NCBI RefSeq assembly: GCF_020164955.1
Contig: NZ_JAIUHG010000030.1
Location: forward strand, 18,069-82,068
Reading direction: 5' to 3'
Length of the DNA stretch: 64,000 bases
Source: Mesorhizobium sp. CA8
GTDB taxonomy: Bacteria > Pseudomonadota > Alphaproteobacteria > Rhizobiales > Rhizobiaceae
In this document: positions 1 through 9,302 of the stretch, piece after piece
How positions within the stretch are numbered: the stretch's first letter is position 1
Layout of the letters: every line of letters begins with the position of its first letter
Made by a program: the position numbers and the translations under genes
Notes under the pieces: model-generated
Databases searched by the model: none
What the model was told of the DNA's origin: nothing
What the model saw: only the letters and a program-made list of their open reading frames with translations

Positions 1-912
1 GAGCTGACAAACGGCCGCTACGTGACCATCGCACGCAGCGATCTCTCGCGATTGCTCTTCGAAAAGATCAAAGACACCACCGAGGTCATTTTCGGCGATG
101 AGATCGTCGGGCTCGAACAAAACTCGGACGGTGTTCGGGCGCAATTGAAACGTGGAGGCGAACGCGACTACTCCCTGATAGTCGGCGCCGATGGCTTGCA
201 TTCAGGCGTTCGGCGGCTCGCGTTCGGGCCCCAGCACCAGTTTGAGAGGAAACTCGGCTACGCCGTCGCGGCGTTCGAGGTCGAGGGTTACCGGCCGCGC
301 GATGAAGATCTGTATTTGATGTACGGCCTGCCGGGGCGGATGCTCGGCCGTTTTACGCTGCATGGCAACCGCACCCTTTTCCTGTTCGTCTTCACTGTTG
401 GTGAGAGTCCTCTGCCAAGGGCCCTGGACCTGCAAAAGGAGATGCTGCGCAACGAGTATGCCGACGGCGCATGGGAATGCCCTCCCCTCCTGGAGGAACT
501 GGGCCATACCGATGAGCTCTACTTCGACAGCGTCAGCCAGATCGCGATGAGCAGATGGTCCAAAGGTCGCGTAGCGTTGACCGGCGATGCCGCATTTTGC
601 GCTTCCCTGCTAGCCGGACAGGGTTCGGCCCTGGCCATGATTTCCGCCTACGTCCTGGCAGGGGAGCTCTTAAAAGCCGATGCTCGACATGAAGAGGCTT
701 TCGGCAGCTACGAAGCGCTTCTACGGAACTACATACGGACCAAGCAGCACGGAGCAGCGAGATTCGCCAGCGCCCTGGCGCCCAGAACGCGGCTCGGACT
801 TTTGTTCCGCAATCTGGTGACAAATGCATTTATAATACCCGGCCTGGCGCGTCTGGTGGTCGGAAAAGAAATTACTGACGCACTGCACCTCCCCGACTAT
901 CACTGGCGTTAG
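1..912 (+). CDS. FAD-dependent monooxygenase, 5' end outside the window
   Basis: This is the C-terminal part (about 303 residues) of a flavin-dependent monooxygenase of the PHBH/TetX-like group, which uses NAD(P)H and FAD to hydroxylate a small organic substrate. The reading frame is already open at base 1 and encodes residues typical of the middle of these proteins (RYVTIARSDLS), so the GTG at 22 is an internal codon. The stretch VGADGLHSGVR and the second FAD-binding motif with its GD pair (GRVALTGDAAFCAS) are both present. The N-terminal dinucleotide-binding motif lies upstream of the window. The family is clear; the substrate cannot be read from this part. Confidence 0.85.
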   Translation, partial: ELTNGRYVTIARSDLSRLLFEKIKDTTEVIFGDEIVGLEQNSDGVRAQLKRGGERDYSLIVGADGLHSGVRRLAFGPQHQFERKLGYAVAAFEVEGYRPRDEDLYLMYGLPGRMLGRFTLHGNRTLFLFVFTVGESPLPRALDLQKEMLRNEYADGAWECPPLLEELGHTDELYFDSVSQIAMSRWSKGRVALTGDAAFCASLLAGQGSALAMISAYVLAGELLKADARHEEAFGSYEALLRNYIRTKQHGAARFASALAPRTRLGLLFRNLVTNAFIIPGLARLVVGKEITDALHLPDYHWR

Positions 913-1196
913 CCGGTCCTAGCTCCGCCAGCACCGAACATCTCTCTTGGAAAGCGACTCCCAAGCCGTTGCCTGGCGGTAGATCGGGCTGCAAGCCTCC
1001 ACTTCTCGGAAGGCAGGTTGCCGCTGCTCTGGTCGGTGCCCGGCATGGGTAACTCACGCGGACGACTGCCTCCAAGAGCCCAGCTGCTGAGACGGGTATT
1101 TGATCCTCGTTTCCCTTCTTTGGTCCGCTAGTTCGGCTCGGCCGATTTGATCAGCGCCGTGCCTGTGTTAGGGCAGGTTTTCCCACGAGGACAGGC

Positions 1197-2530
1197 ATGG
1201 CAGGCATCTCACGAAAATACCCCATGCTGCGGCGCTCGCGGGCAATGTGGACCTCGCGTCGCATCTGGCAACCGCGGCTTGTCTTCTGGGCTGGAGCCAT
1301 CTCGATCGGATTGATCAGCGTGCTGTTCGCGGCACTCGCAGATCAGGCACAGGGGCTGTTTCGTGCTCTTGTCGGCAGGGACACCGGCTGGCGCTCTTAC
1401 CTGCCGTTGGTGATGACGCCGCTCGGCTTCGTGCTCTGCGCCTGGTTGGCGCATGTATTCTTCCCGGGCTCGCAAGGCAGTGGCATCCCGCAGGCGATCG
1501 CCGCCCGGCACTTGCGCGACGAACACGATCGCAGCCGTATCCTGTCGCTGCGGCTGGCAGCCGGCAAGATCGCGCTTACGGTGATAGGTCTGTTCTGCGG
1601 GGCCTCGATCGGACGAGAGGGGCCGACGGTACAGGTTGGCGCCTCGCTGATGCTGCAAGCTGCGCGCTGGGGTGGCATGGCACAGGCACGCGGCCTCATC
1701 CTGGCCGGATCGGCCGCAGGCATTGCCGCGGCCTTCAATACACCACTTGCCGGCATCGTGTTTGCCATAGAGGAGATGGGGCGGACCTACGAGGCGCGTA
1801 CCAACGGACTTGTGCTTACCGCGGTGATACTCGCCGGCCTTGCCTCACTCGGCCTCGTCGGCAACTACAGCTATTTTGGCATCGCCAAGGACACGGTGGC
1901 ATTCGCCGCCGACTGGCCGTTGGTGATCGCCTGTGGTGTCATCGGCGGTGGCTTCGGCGCGCTGTTTTCGCTGCTTGCTTTGACGGCCACACGCCGGATC
2001 CGGCGCTGGAACGCGCTGCAACCTCTCTGGCGAACACTGGTCGTGGCAGGTGTTTGCGGGCTTGCTGTGGCGGTAACAGGAATCGCATCGGGCGGACTCA
2101 CCTTCGGCACTGGCTACACGCAGGCCCGCGTGGCTATCGAGGGAACCCCTTTGCCTGCATTCTTCTTCCTGGAGAAATTCGCGGCCGGCGTCCTGTCGAT
2201 GATGTCCGGTATCCGGGAGGCATCTTCGCGCCGTCGCTTGCGGTCGGAGCAGGGATCGGCAGCACACTCGGACTGGTCCTGGGCACCGGTACGGGCATCG
2301 CGGCCCTGCTCGGCATGGCTGGCTATTTCGCCGGCGTGGTGCAGGCACCAATGACGGCTTTCGTCATCATCCTCGAAATGACCGGCAACCACGACAACGT
2401 CATTGCCCTGATGCGCGCGGCGATGTTGGGCTACGGCACGGCTCGCCTCGTCTCACGCGAGCCGCTCTATCACGCGCTATCGCGTGTTCGTGGCCGAGGC
2501 GATCCGGAGGCGCAGGCTGGATGGTGCTGA
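1197..2530 (+). pseudogene. ClC-family chloride channel/transporter, one frameshift
   Basis: This is an EriC/ClcA-like chloride channel or H+/Cl- exchanger, an inner-membrane protein with many transmembrane helices. The first frame runs from ATG 1197, after a purine-rich GAGGACAGG, and carries the ClC signatures GSGIPQ and GREGPTVQ. The selectivity motif GGIFAPSLA and the C-terminal helices appear only in the next frame, which runs on to a stop at 2528-2530. The frames join near 2214. One extra C in the CC pair at 2214-2215 would restore the canonical GIPGGIFAPSL. As sequenced, the first frame stops at 2354 and loses the last third of the pore. It is either a recent pseudogene or a one-base sequencing error. 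Confidence 0.85.
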
Positions 2531-2717
2531 CGATGCAGTCAAACCTTAGCCGCCAGGGGCAATATAGTTGCGCACGAGCGATCGAAAGCCCGCACCAACC
2601 CGGGCTTCGAGGAACGGCGTCGATGGCGCCGAAGGCTGTCGGCGCGGCAGTCAACAACAGCGTGATTTTCTACCAGCCAGCGCCCGCGTCTCACTTCCAA
2701 TCAAATGACGTAAAGCC

Positions 2718-3482
2718 TCACAGCACCCAGCGGAACGCCCGCCTCAACTCGGCAGTGCCGTCTTTGTCATACCATCGGCCATGCGAGATGATGACACGCT
2801 CCGGATGCCAGGCGAGCATCTCTTGCACTGCCATGCGCAGCGCCCTGCGGCGTCGGAAGAAGCTCAGCCGCATGTCGATGGGTGCCTTGCCGTCCGGGTC
2901 GGCGGCGCCTGCGAGTCTTACGAGCAGTCTCAAGAACCAGCTGTGCACCCGCTTTGGCTCGAAGTTCTCGATCAGGTCGGTGAGGATCAGGGTTCGCGTG
3001 GCGCGGTGGAACAAAACAGCTTCGGTGAGCACAGCGCCGCGAACCACCAAAACGTCGACTTCGCCAGGCCATGGCGAGTGCCGCCCGACCAGAAGCCGGT
3101 CCACGGCTATCGGACGTTTCGCCCGCTTCTGCAAACGGCGCACGGCCAGAACTTCGGCGCTGGGAATGGCGGCCTTCCAGTCCGGCACCCACCGGTAGTG
3201 CAATGAGTTCGGAGCAATCAGAAAACGGACCGGGCCGAGCACATCGACGGCGGATCGCAGCGCCGGGGTCAGAGGTACCGGCGAGTGGAGCGCCAGATCG
3301 CCATTGCGGAGCCGCATAACCGTCATGCGGGTACTGAAGGGAAATTTCATCAAGCCGAGGTCAAAGTCTATCCGCGGTCCATCCACGATCCACACGTCCG
3401 GTGCGACCGGCTTGAGAACATTGATCGGCTCATACAAGTTCAACGCGGACCGACCGTTCAGAGACTCCTCAGACCTCGGCAT
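2718..3482 (-). CDS. DUF4336 domain-containing protein
   Basis: This 254-residue soluble protein matches the DUF4336 family, which shares the metallo-beta-lactamase fold but lacks the usual metal motif and has no established reaction. The family pattern is visible: an opening WIVDGP, a central LIAPNSLHY block, and a closing RVIISHGRWY. There is no signal peptide. Its ATG shares one base with the stop of the small gene upstream, which itself overlaps the gene before it, so the three form one leftward operon (4071 to 2718). Function is unknown; the family assignment is fairly secure. Confidence 0.75.
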   Translation of the reverse strand: MPRSEESLNGRSALNLYEPINVLKPVAPDVWIVDGPRIDFDLGLMKFPFSTRMTVMRLRNGDLALHSPVPLTPALRSAVDVLGPVRFLIAPNSLHYRWVPDWKAAIPSAEVLAVRRLQKRAKRPIAVDRLLVGRHSPWPGEVDVLVVRGAVLTEAVLFHRATRTLILTDLIENFEPKRVHSWFLRLLVRLAGAADPDGKAPIDMRLSFFRRRRALRMAVQEMLAWHPERVIISHGRWYDKDGTAELRRAFRWVL

Positions 3483-3736
3483 CAGCTCTCAATCCTCGGG
3501 AATGTCCCGGCGTGGTCAGCAGCCGGTTCCGCGCTGGCGCCCGCCAGCCATTCACGAACAGCAAGGCGGACGATCTCCGATTTTGCGACCCTCATTTCAG
3601 CGGCGGCTGCGACCAACGCCGCTTCGACGCCGGCGTCGAACGACATCGACCCGGATTCTCGCAGCATTGCCGCGGCGCGGATCTCGGAAGGCGCATCAAG
3701 GGCGAGCGCATCTCGGGCGTCTGATCCGGTGGTCAT
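3482..3736 (-). CDS. Small ribbon-helix-helix-like protein
   Basis: This 84-residue protein has a central segment (MRVAKSEIVRLAVREWLAG) that resembles the second half of a CopG/Arc-type ribbon-helix-helix DNA-binding fold, as found in antitoxins and small regulators. The preceding residues are alanine-rich and probably helical. It starts in an ATGA overlap with the gene upstream (3733-4071) and its stop shares one base with the DUF4336 start, so it is translationally coupled on both sides. An antitoxin or autorepressor role is inferred from fold and context only; the partner does not resemble a known toxin. Confidence 0.5.
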   Translation of the reverse strand: MTTGSDARDALALDAPSEIRAAAMLRESGSMSFDAGVEAALVAAAAEMRVAKSEIVRLAVREWLAGASAEPAADHAGTFPRIES

Positions 3737-4071
3737 GACGGCAACTCCGGCCGCTCGTTGGCCTGAGTGTCATCGTAACTCCGGATGGCGACAACCCAGT
3801 CCTTCCTGATCGTGGCGAGCACGAGGCGGCAGCCTTGCGGATAATAGCGTGGCAGCGCCGCTGCCTGTTCGGCAATAACAGCACCGTTCAAGCCGCAAAG
3901 CTCGCCTCCGAGCAGCCAGTCTTCACGGGCCTTGGCGCCAACCACCGCGATGTAATCTCCATCGCAGGGATACCCGATGAGCCCAACTTCCTCGTAGTCT
4001 TCAAGCTTGCGGATCGCGTTTGCTGCACTCAAGCCAGATACCTTCGGTAGTTCAATCGGACACAACAACAT
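3733..4071 (-). CDS. Hypothetical protein, first gene of a coupled three-gene operon
   Basis: This 112-residue protein is not recognised. It has a hydrophobic, mixed alpha/beta look with segments such as GLIGYPCDGDYIAVVGA and LVLATIRKDWVVAIRSY, compatible with a small soluble domain. The ATG at 4071 is chosen over a GTG at 4131 because the extra 20 residues look unlike coding sequence; neither start has a strong ribosome-binding site. It overlaps the ribbon-helix-helix-like gene by four bases (ATGA). Together the pair resembles a toxin-antitoxin arrangement, but no toxin motif is visible and I do not assign one. Confidence 0.45.
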   Translation of the reverse strand: MLLCPIELPKVSGLSAANAIRKLEDYEEVGLIGYPCDGDYIAVVGAKAREDWLLGGELCGLNGAVIAEQAAALPRYYPQGCRLVLATIRKDWVVAIRSYDDTQANERPELPS

Positions 4072-4146
4072 CTCGAACGGCCCGGCACCACCCCACAAGG
4101 AAAGTGCCCACGCGGGCGCGCACTTCCGCACTGTCGCGGGGCGGAT

Positions 4147-4416
4147 TCACGATCCACCCCGCGACAGCGTTTCGTTTGCACAGGCAAGGACCGGGATTGT
4201 CGAATTCTGTTGCCGAGCCTGCGACAGCCACATCCTTCGGTTCTCCTCGGAGAGCCCTTTCATTGCGGTGCGCGCTGGCGAAGTGATTTCAAAGGGGCCG
4301 CAAGAAGCGCATTGGAACTCGACCTTGCGCAGCGCGATATCTGCCTCCAAGCCGGCTCCAGCGCAGATCGGACATTTTGAGGGATAATATCTTCTCTCGA
4401 ACGACAAAACGTTCAT
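4147..4416 (-). CDS. Small zinc-ribbon-like protein
   Basis: This 89-residue protein has two CxxC pairs (CPICAG near residue 15 and CASC about 25 residues later), a typical zinc-ribbon layout, followed by a basic stretch with many Arg and Gln. The ATG at 4416 is preceded by AAAGAAG at about nine bases; an upstream ATG at 4455 is less likely. Such small zinc-finger proteins occur widely in rhizobia without a defined job; nucleic-acid binding is only a guess. It is not obviously in an operon with its neighbours. Confidence 0.5.
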   Translation of the reverse strand: MNVLSFERRYYPSKCPICAGAGLEADIALRKVEFQCASCGPFEITSPARTAMKGLSEENRRMWLSQARQQNSTIPVLACANETLSRGGS

Positions 4417-4521
4417 CACACGAGCTTCTTTCGGATCTTGTCGAGAGCGACGCATCGAGACTGAGGCAGCGGCGGCAGCCGATCGGTAGGACTGGAACGC
4501 GGGTCAAATGTTAGGCGACGA

Positions 4522-5307
4522 TCAACCTCTTGTCTTCGGGGCAACATTCCTGCGCGTGGCGACTTCAATCTGCTTTGCTTCCACTTCAAGCCGGTCCGGC
4601 GCAGCGGATCCCATCAAGGCATAGGCGGTGCCTCCAGATTGCCAGTAGACCGTTGGCACGCGGCCGTCCGTCGCCGGGGTGGGAGGCACTGCGTCCTCGC
4701 CATTCATCGGGGCTGCCACCAGCGTGATGCGACCAACGCTTGGCGTATCGGCCGTGACGACGAGGCTTTGTTTCCCGTTCCACGGCTGCACCTGAACATC
4801 CCTCACCACCCACACCGATGGCAGGGTCGGCATGCTGACGTTGACGGCGCCAACCAGTCGTTCGATCTTGTCCTGCTTCGGCTCGACGCCTCTGTCCGGG
4901 CCCGCATTCAGTTGCGCGACCCGCAACGCGTCTCGCGCGGCCAAAATGAAGGTCTCATCAGCCGTCTTGCCGCCTTGGCGGAGCGGCACGGTCAAAGAGT
5001 TCGCGCCCCAGCCGATCGCAACCAGCAACACGGCGGCGACTTGGAGCCTCAGTAGGGCAAACATCTTTCCGCGGCGAAACGCACTCTCCAGGCGCTTCGC
5101 CTTCTCCACGCTCGCGGCAGGCGGAAACAGCCGCTGTGGCTGTGAGGCGCGCAACGCCTCCATGCGTTGTGCATGAGCAAAGACCTCCGCCGCCAGCTCC
5201 GGCTCACGTGCGAGGCGGGCTTGCAGCTCCGATCTCTGCGACGCGGAAAGCTCACCATCCAGAAGGCGACCGATATCCTCTTCGGAAATCCCATCAGTAG
5301 GCCGCAT
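4522..5307 (-). CDS. Anti-sigma factor, single-pass membrane protein
   Basis: This 261-residue protein is the likely membrane anti-sigma factor for the ECF sigma factor directly upstream. The N-terminal 60 residues (EEDIGRLLDGELSASQ and a helical tail) resemble the short sigma-binding domain of these regulators. One transmembrane segment follows at about residues 82-101. The rest is a periplasmic domain with no recognised sensor fold; its middle section (PSVWVVRDVQVQPW) is conserved in similar rhizobial proteins as far as I recall. The start overlaps the end of the sigma gene by 14 bases, the usual coupling for such pairs. The signal that releases the sigma factor is unknown. Confidence 0.8.
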   Translation of the reverse strand: MRPTDGISEEDIGRLLDGELSASQRSELQARLAREPELAAEVFAHAQRMEALRASQPQRLFPPAASVEKAKRLESAFRRGKMFALLRLQVAAVLLVAIGWGANSLTVPLRQGGKTADETFILAARDALRVAQLNAGPDRGVEPKQDKIERLVGAVNVSMPTLPSVWVVRDVQVQPWNGKQSLVVTADTPSVGRITLVAAPMNGEDAVPPTPATDGRVPTVYWQSGGTAYALMGSAAPDRLEVEAKQIEVATRRNVAPKTRG

Positions 5308-5824
5308 CGCGCCCTCCCACGATCTTGAGACGGGAAGACCCGCCGTCTTTGTCTTCCAGGTTGTGCTTCAGCGCCGCTCGGGCGCGGCTGAGGCGCGACA
5401 TCACGGTCCCTGCCGGCACACCCAAAAGATTGGCGGTCTCTGAATATGTGAAACCCAGCACCGCGACCAGATGCAATATCTCGGCTTGCTCGGCCGGCAT
5501 TCGCGTCAACGCCCTTTGCACCTTCGCGAGTTCAGCCGAATGCTCCTGCGAGGGCGGCAAGGCCGACTCCGCTACATCTGCAATGGACGCCATGCGCTGC
5601 CGGGTGGCAACGGCCCGGCTGGCATTCGTGAGGAACGTGTTGCGGACGATGGTGATGAGCCAGGGCAGCAAGGGACGTGAGGTGTCGTAGCTGGCGGCCA
5701 TCGTCAGCGCGCGGGCAAGCGCCTCCTGGACCAAATCGTCCGCGTCAGAATCGTTGCCGGTGAGGACGCGACCGTAACGCCAAAGATCCTCGAGGTGCGG
5801 TATGACGTCCAACCTGGTCTTCAT
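5294..5824 (-). CDS. ECF-type RNA polymerase sigma factor
   Basis: This 176-residue sigma-70 family protein has the extracytoplasmic-function layout. Region 2 contains DADDLVQEALARAL and the -10 recognition helix RPLLPWLITIVRNTFL. Region 4 contains the helix-turn-helix TYSETANLLGVPAGTVMSRL. It directs RNA polymerase to a small stress regulon and is presumably held inactive by the membrane anti-sigma factor encoded next (4522-5307), whose start it overlaps. The start at 5824 gives a normal ECF length. I could not identify a convincing autoregulated promoter of the EcfG type (GGAAC/CGTT) in the upstream region. Confidence 0.9.
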   Translation of the reverse strand: MKTRLDVIPHLEDLWRYGRVLTGNDSDADDLVQEALARALTMAASYDTSRPLLPWLITIVRNTFLTNASRAVATRQRMASIADVAESALPPSQEHSAELAKVQRALTRMPAEQAEILHLVAVLGFTYSETANLLGVPAGTVMSRLSRARAALKHNLEDKDGGSSRLKIVGGRDAAY

Positions 5825-6766
5825 ATCACCAAAGATATACTCTTTTGCGTCACTTCAGGATCTCCACTTTGCATCTCGCTGACAGATAGACGGCCCAGCG
5901 GGCAGGGACAGCTTCCGCTGGGCCGACTGGGAGCGTGCTCCTCCCGGTTCCAAGATCTGGGTGCCATGTATCCTCAGATGCTTGCGCCGCTCCCGTGTCC
6001 GATATTGGCTTGGACAGGTCTTGTGCTCCCCCTCCTTGCACCAATTACCAAGGCTGGCCGGAAACTATTCCAGGCGACAACGAAAATATTTGGAAGCGCG
6101 AGCCGACGCTCGTCGGTGTAGCAAGCTGAAATAGAATCCGCTGCTCGACGGTATCAACGTGGAGCCGGCTCGTCGACAACCCCGGCTGGAGCAAGAGTGA
6201 GGCGGGTCGGGATGCGGCTGGGCGAGATCATTGCAAACACGTTCGCCGCTATGTTGCTAATATGTGGCGTCGCCCTGATTTTCCTCGTCGGCGGCAGACC
6301 GCTCTTCCCGAGGCGCCAAGCACGAGTGGTCGTCCTTCTGCCGGCCGATCCGGACAAGACGGCTTCGATCCGCGACGCGCGCCAGCAACTGCCAGGTTAC
6401 TTCGACGTTGCGCTCGCACCAAGAAGACCAACGGCGTTGCGATAGACCGTCTCCTGCGGCCAGGGGAGCGTTTGGCTGCACGCACGCATAACGCCCTACC
6501 TCCGCCGGGCGGGCAGGAAGCCGACGGCGGCACTGCCGTCTTGGAGGCGCCGTGCGTGCGAAGGCACCGGTACCCGGCTGCATTCGCCGACGTCGGTGTC
6601 GCGTCATCAGACGGCAGGTTAAGCCGTCCTCGACGGCGAAATCGGTCGAGACCTTTCTGGCCTGTCCACGCTCTCGTGTCCACAGCTGGCGCCCATCCAC
6701 GACCGCGCTTGTTGGTGACAACGGCTTTTGCTTGCCGAATCCATTCCCACCTAGCCATAATCCGGA
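5825..6766. other. Non-coding or decayed interval of about 940 bases
   Basis: No convincing gene is visible between the ECF sigma gene and the antiporter. The only candidate is a plus-strand frame from ATG 6212 to 6445 (77 residues). It opens with a hydrophobic segment (ANTFAAMLLICGVALIFLV), then a basic turn and VVVLLPADPDKT, so a small membrane-anchored protein is possible. It ends abruptly in Arg/Pro-rich sequence that looks frameshifted, so a gene remnant is equally likely. The rest codes only for low-quality overlapping frames. Confidence 0.35.
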
Positions 6767-7960
6767 ATGGACGAACTCTCCATTCCAACGCTCGGGCTCA
6801 TACTCCTGACGGCCTCGCTTGTCGCGATGATCTCGAGCCGGCTGCGCCTTCCCTACAGCGTCGGGCTGGTAGCTGCCGGCATAGCGCTCGGCTTTGTCCC
6901 GGGTGGAACCGAGCTGCCACTCAGCCGGGACCTGATCTTCACGGTATTTCTGCCGCCGCTGATTTTCCAGGCGGCGCTTGAAATCGAATGGCGCCATTTC
7001 CGCGTCAACCTGCCGGTGACTGCTTTGCTTGCCTTTCCGGGAGTGGCGATCGCTGCTGCTGTTGTAGCACTCGGGATGCATTGGCTGCTCGGATGGAGCT
7101 GGATTGGCGCAAGCCTCTTTGGCGTGCTGATCGCGGCGACGGATCCGGTCTCGGTATTGGCTGCCTTCAAGGCGATGAAGGTGCAGCCGCGGCTTGGGCT
7201 TCTGGTCGAATCCGAAAGCCTGCTCAACGATGGCGCGGCGGCCGTCGGTTTTGCCATCCTGATTGCGATCGCATCAGGCGCAAGCGCCACGCCCGTGGCC
7301 ATCGCCTCTTCCTTCGTCTGGATTGTCGCGGGCGGCATCGCGATCGGTGCGGCCGTCGCAGCGGTGCTCCTTCTCATCGCGGGGCGGACGGAGGACCATC
7401 TGGTGGAAATTACGCTAACGACGATCGCGGCCTATGGGTCATTTCTAATCGCCGAGAAATTCGGCATGTCGGGCGTTCTTGCAACGCTCACCTCCGGGCT
7501 TCTGGTTGGCAATGTGGGCTGGAAAGGCGCCATATCGGCCAACGCGCGAAGCCACGTGCTGGCATTCTGGGGCTATGCCGCCTTCCTCGCCAACTCGATC
7601 GTGTTCATCCTGATTGGCGGCCATGAGGCGCACCAGCCGCTCGGGATCTTTGCGGGTAGCTCGGCGGTCGCCGTCGTACTCGTACTGCTCGGCCGGATAC
7701 TGGCCATCTACCCGCTCTGCGCGCTCCTCAAGCCGACTTCGCTGAAGGTGGATCTCAAGTACCAGCATGTCCTCGTTTGGGGCGGCCTGCGCGGCGCGCT
7801 CGCGCTTGCCCTGTCCCTTGCGCTGCCACAGGACATAGCCGAGCGTGGGGATATCATTGTCACGGCGTTTGCCGCGGTGGCGTTCTCGATCTTCGTCCAG
7901 GGCCTGACAATGCCATGGCTTATCAAGAAGCTGGGACTGACTGCCGAGCAAGCTGCATGA
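6767..7960 (+). CDS. Na+/H+ antiporter, CPA1 (NhaP-like) family
   Basis: This 397-residue inner-membrane protein has about 11-12 hydrophobic segments and the CPA1 signatures: LPPLIFQAALE early, ATDPVSVLAAFK with the ion-binding Asp near residue 125, and ESESLLNDGAAAV with the second acidic site. It exchanges cytoplasmic Na+ (or K+) for H+ and serves pH and salt homeostasis. Length and layout are complete, ending shortly after the last helix with no long cytoplasmic tail. The start ATG has no strong ribosome-binding site. It stands alone on the plus strand. Confidence 0.9.
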   Translation: MDELSIPTLGLILLTASLVAMISSRLRLPYSVGLVAAGIALGFVPGGTELPLSRDLIFTVFLPPLIFQAALEIEWRHFRVNLPVTALLAFPGVAIAAAVVALGMHWLLGWSWIGASLFGVLIAATDPVSVLAAFKAMKVQPRLGLLVESESLLNDGAAAVGFAILIAIASGASATPVAIASSFVWIVAGGIAIGAAVAAVLLLIAGRTEDHLVEITLTTIAAYGSFLIAEKFGMSGVLATLTSGLLVGNVGWKGAISANARSHVLAFWGYAAFLANSIVFILIGGHEAHQPLGIFAGSSAVAVVLVLLGRILAIYPLCALLKPTSLKVDLKYQHVLVWGGLRGALALALSLALPQDIAERGDIIVTAFAAVAFSIFVQGLTMPWLIKKLGLTAEQAA

Positions 7961-8137
7961 GGGCGCGCCGGCTGCCGCGAAGGGGGACTTCGTGCTTCGG
8001 CAGCCGGCACTGCACGGGCCATGCGGGACGGCCATCCCTCCCGTGGCGGGGAGGATGAGCGTGAATTGCTTTTTCATCAAGGTCTCCCCTCGCCTAATCA
8101 TAGCTGCTTTGCCTGAGGTTGAAGAGCGACCACTTGC

Positions 8138-8458
8138 CTATTTCGTGCCCGTGAACTCGAAAAACGGCGCTGGCATGAGGCAGCGTTTGCTGTCGGCGAA
8201 ACGGCGGCCTTCGGAGCGGCAGTTAAATACCGGCCCTCCTTCGGTCCGGAGAGCGGAAAGCCGAACGTCACTGGAGCTCGATTGCATCGCCGCCACCCGC
8301 GTGATTAGCGCCGGATCGTTGATGCGAATGTCGTCGGCTTGGGGAAGATCGAATTCAATCTGATGAGCTGGAATCTGCAAGGCGCCGCCATATCTGTACC
8401 TCGCCAACCAAGTCACAAGGGGAACATCTAGCGCCCGGCATGGTTCCCCGCCGAGCAT
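8138..8458 (-). pseudogene. SRAP (YedK/HMCES-like) gene fragment
   Basis: The frame encodes about 106 residues whose second half matches the middle of an SOS-response-associated peptidase: an IRINDPALI segment, then GGPVFNCRSEGRRF and KRCLMPAPFFEFTG, corresponding to the conserved FNARSE and RCLIPADGFYE blocks. The N-terminal catalytic Cys2 is not present, and the frame stops just after the FYE block, so everything downstream is lost. It is most likely a truncated relic. The intact family member in this window is at 47618-48208. Confidence 0.6.
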
Positions 8459-8870
8459 TGGCGAAGGGGGGCTTGACCGCTGCCGAGGGTCTTACACTCT
8501 CCCAACTCTTGCTATGACGCAGGCATGAAGACGATAGCGACTTACGAGTTCGGCTGCCAGCTCCTTCACGCTGGAGAAAGGCGTCTGGCGAGGAACGTTC
8601 CCGATTGCGGACCTGCCGAAGTGGCTGAATTTCTATCGCCAGCAGATGGAGCGGTATCCTGGACAGGTAGCATCCTACGCAGAGGACGTGAAAGCCCTTG
8701 AGGCGCTCGCGACGGAATTGCGCGGGCGGCAATGAAAGAGCCCGCACCGGGGGGAACGATGCGGGCTCATGTCGGGAAAGTGCCAAACCCCGACGCGACG
8801 TCGTGGGATGCTCGGGAGGGGACGCGTCGCAGCTACTCAACATCGGCGCGACGGGAATGTTCCGTAGGGA
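8459..8870. other. Interval with a decayed short reading frame
   Basis: Between the SRAP fragment and the next pseudogene there is no intact gene. Plus-strand positions 8550-8734 read as a plausible coding tail (VWRGTFPIADLPKWLNFYR and an acidic, leucine-rich end) but have no start codon: an in-frame TAG sits at 8535-8537. The upstream ATG at 8525 is in another frame. A short gene that lost its 5' part through a frameshift is the best reading. Confidence 0.35.
8738..8768 (+). terminator. Perfect 9-bp hairpin after the decayed frame
   Basis: GAGCCCGCA (8738-8746) is exactly complementary to TGCGGGCTC (8760-8768) across a 13-base loop. It sits four bases after the TGA that ends the decayed plus-strand frame, the usual position of a terminator. 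No T-run follows, so intrinsic termination would be weak. Confidence 0.45.
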
Positions 8871-9052
8871 TCAATTCGCTCGCTTCAGGAAGCGCGCTTC
8901 TCGCATGAGCGATGCCCAGTCAGTGCCGATCATCTCGATAAGCTCTCGGGCTTGGTCTTTGGAAACCCCGTCTCCTCAACCAGCCGCCGAACGAATAGAT
9001 CAGCCAGGTCTTTCTCGTCGTCTCTTGCTGCGCGACGCAACGGAAACTCCAT
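8871..9052 (-). pseudogene. Small acidic-basic helical protein gene, one frameshift
   Basis: The minus strand starts at ATG 9052 with a helical segment (ARDDEKDLADLFVRRLVEE) and then needs a one-base shift near 8960-8966. In the second frame it continues with KDQARELIEMIGTDWASLM and REARFLKRAN to a stop at 8871. Read together the two halves give a coherent protein of about 60 residues of the kind common in rhizobia. The function is unknown. As sequenced it is broken. Confidence 0.45.
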
Positions 9053-9113
9053 GAATCGCGCCGAACTGGATGTGAGCGGGAAAGGTTTCGGGTGCGATCA
9101 GGCGTAGAAAGTG

Positions 9114-9143
9114 AAAAAAGCCCGCCGACCGAAGCCAACGGGC
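9114..9143 (-). terminator. Rho-independent terminator, leftward
   Basis: On the minus strand a 10-bp stem (allowing three G-T pairs) closes a TTCG tetraloop and is followed directly by six T residues (9119-9114). It is a strong intrinsic terminator and probably ends transcription of the small gene at 9303-9512, about 160 bases upstream. Confidence 0.8.
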
Positions 9144-9302
9144 CCTCTTCCCTCAAACTAAATTGGATTGTGCTCCGCTTCCCGGATGGTCCGCCGGATC
9201 GAGAAACCCCGCACAACGCTTTTCTAATGCAGTTCTGACCGGGCTGTAGCTCGTGTGCAACGACGAGGGGAATTCACCGCCCGCACAGAGTAAGGATACT
9301 GT

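Noticed and set aside
5935..6129. 64-residue plus-strand frame in the gap after the ECF gene
   Set aside because: No start context, no homologous pattern recognised, and its Cys/Pro-rich composition is unlike neighbouring proteins.
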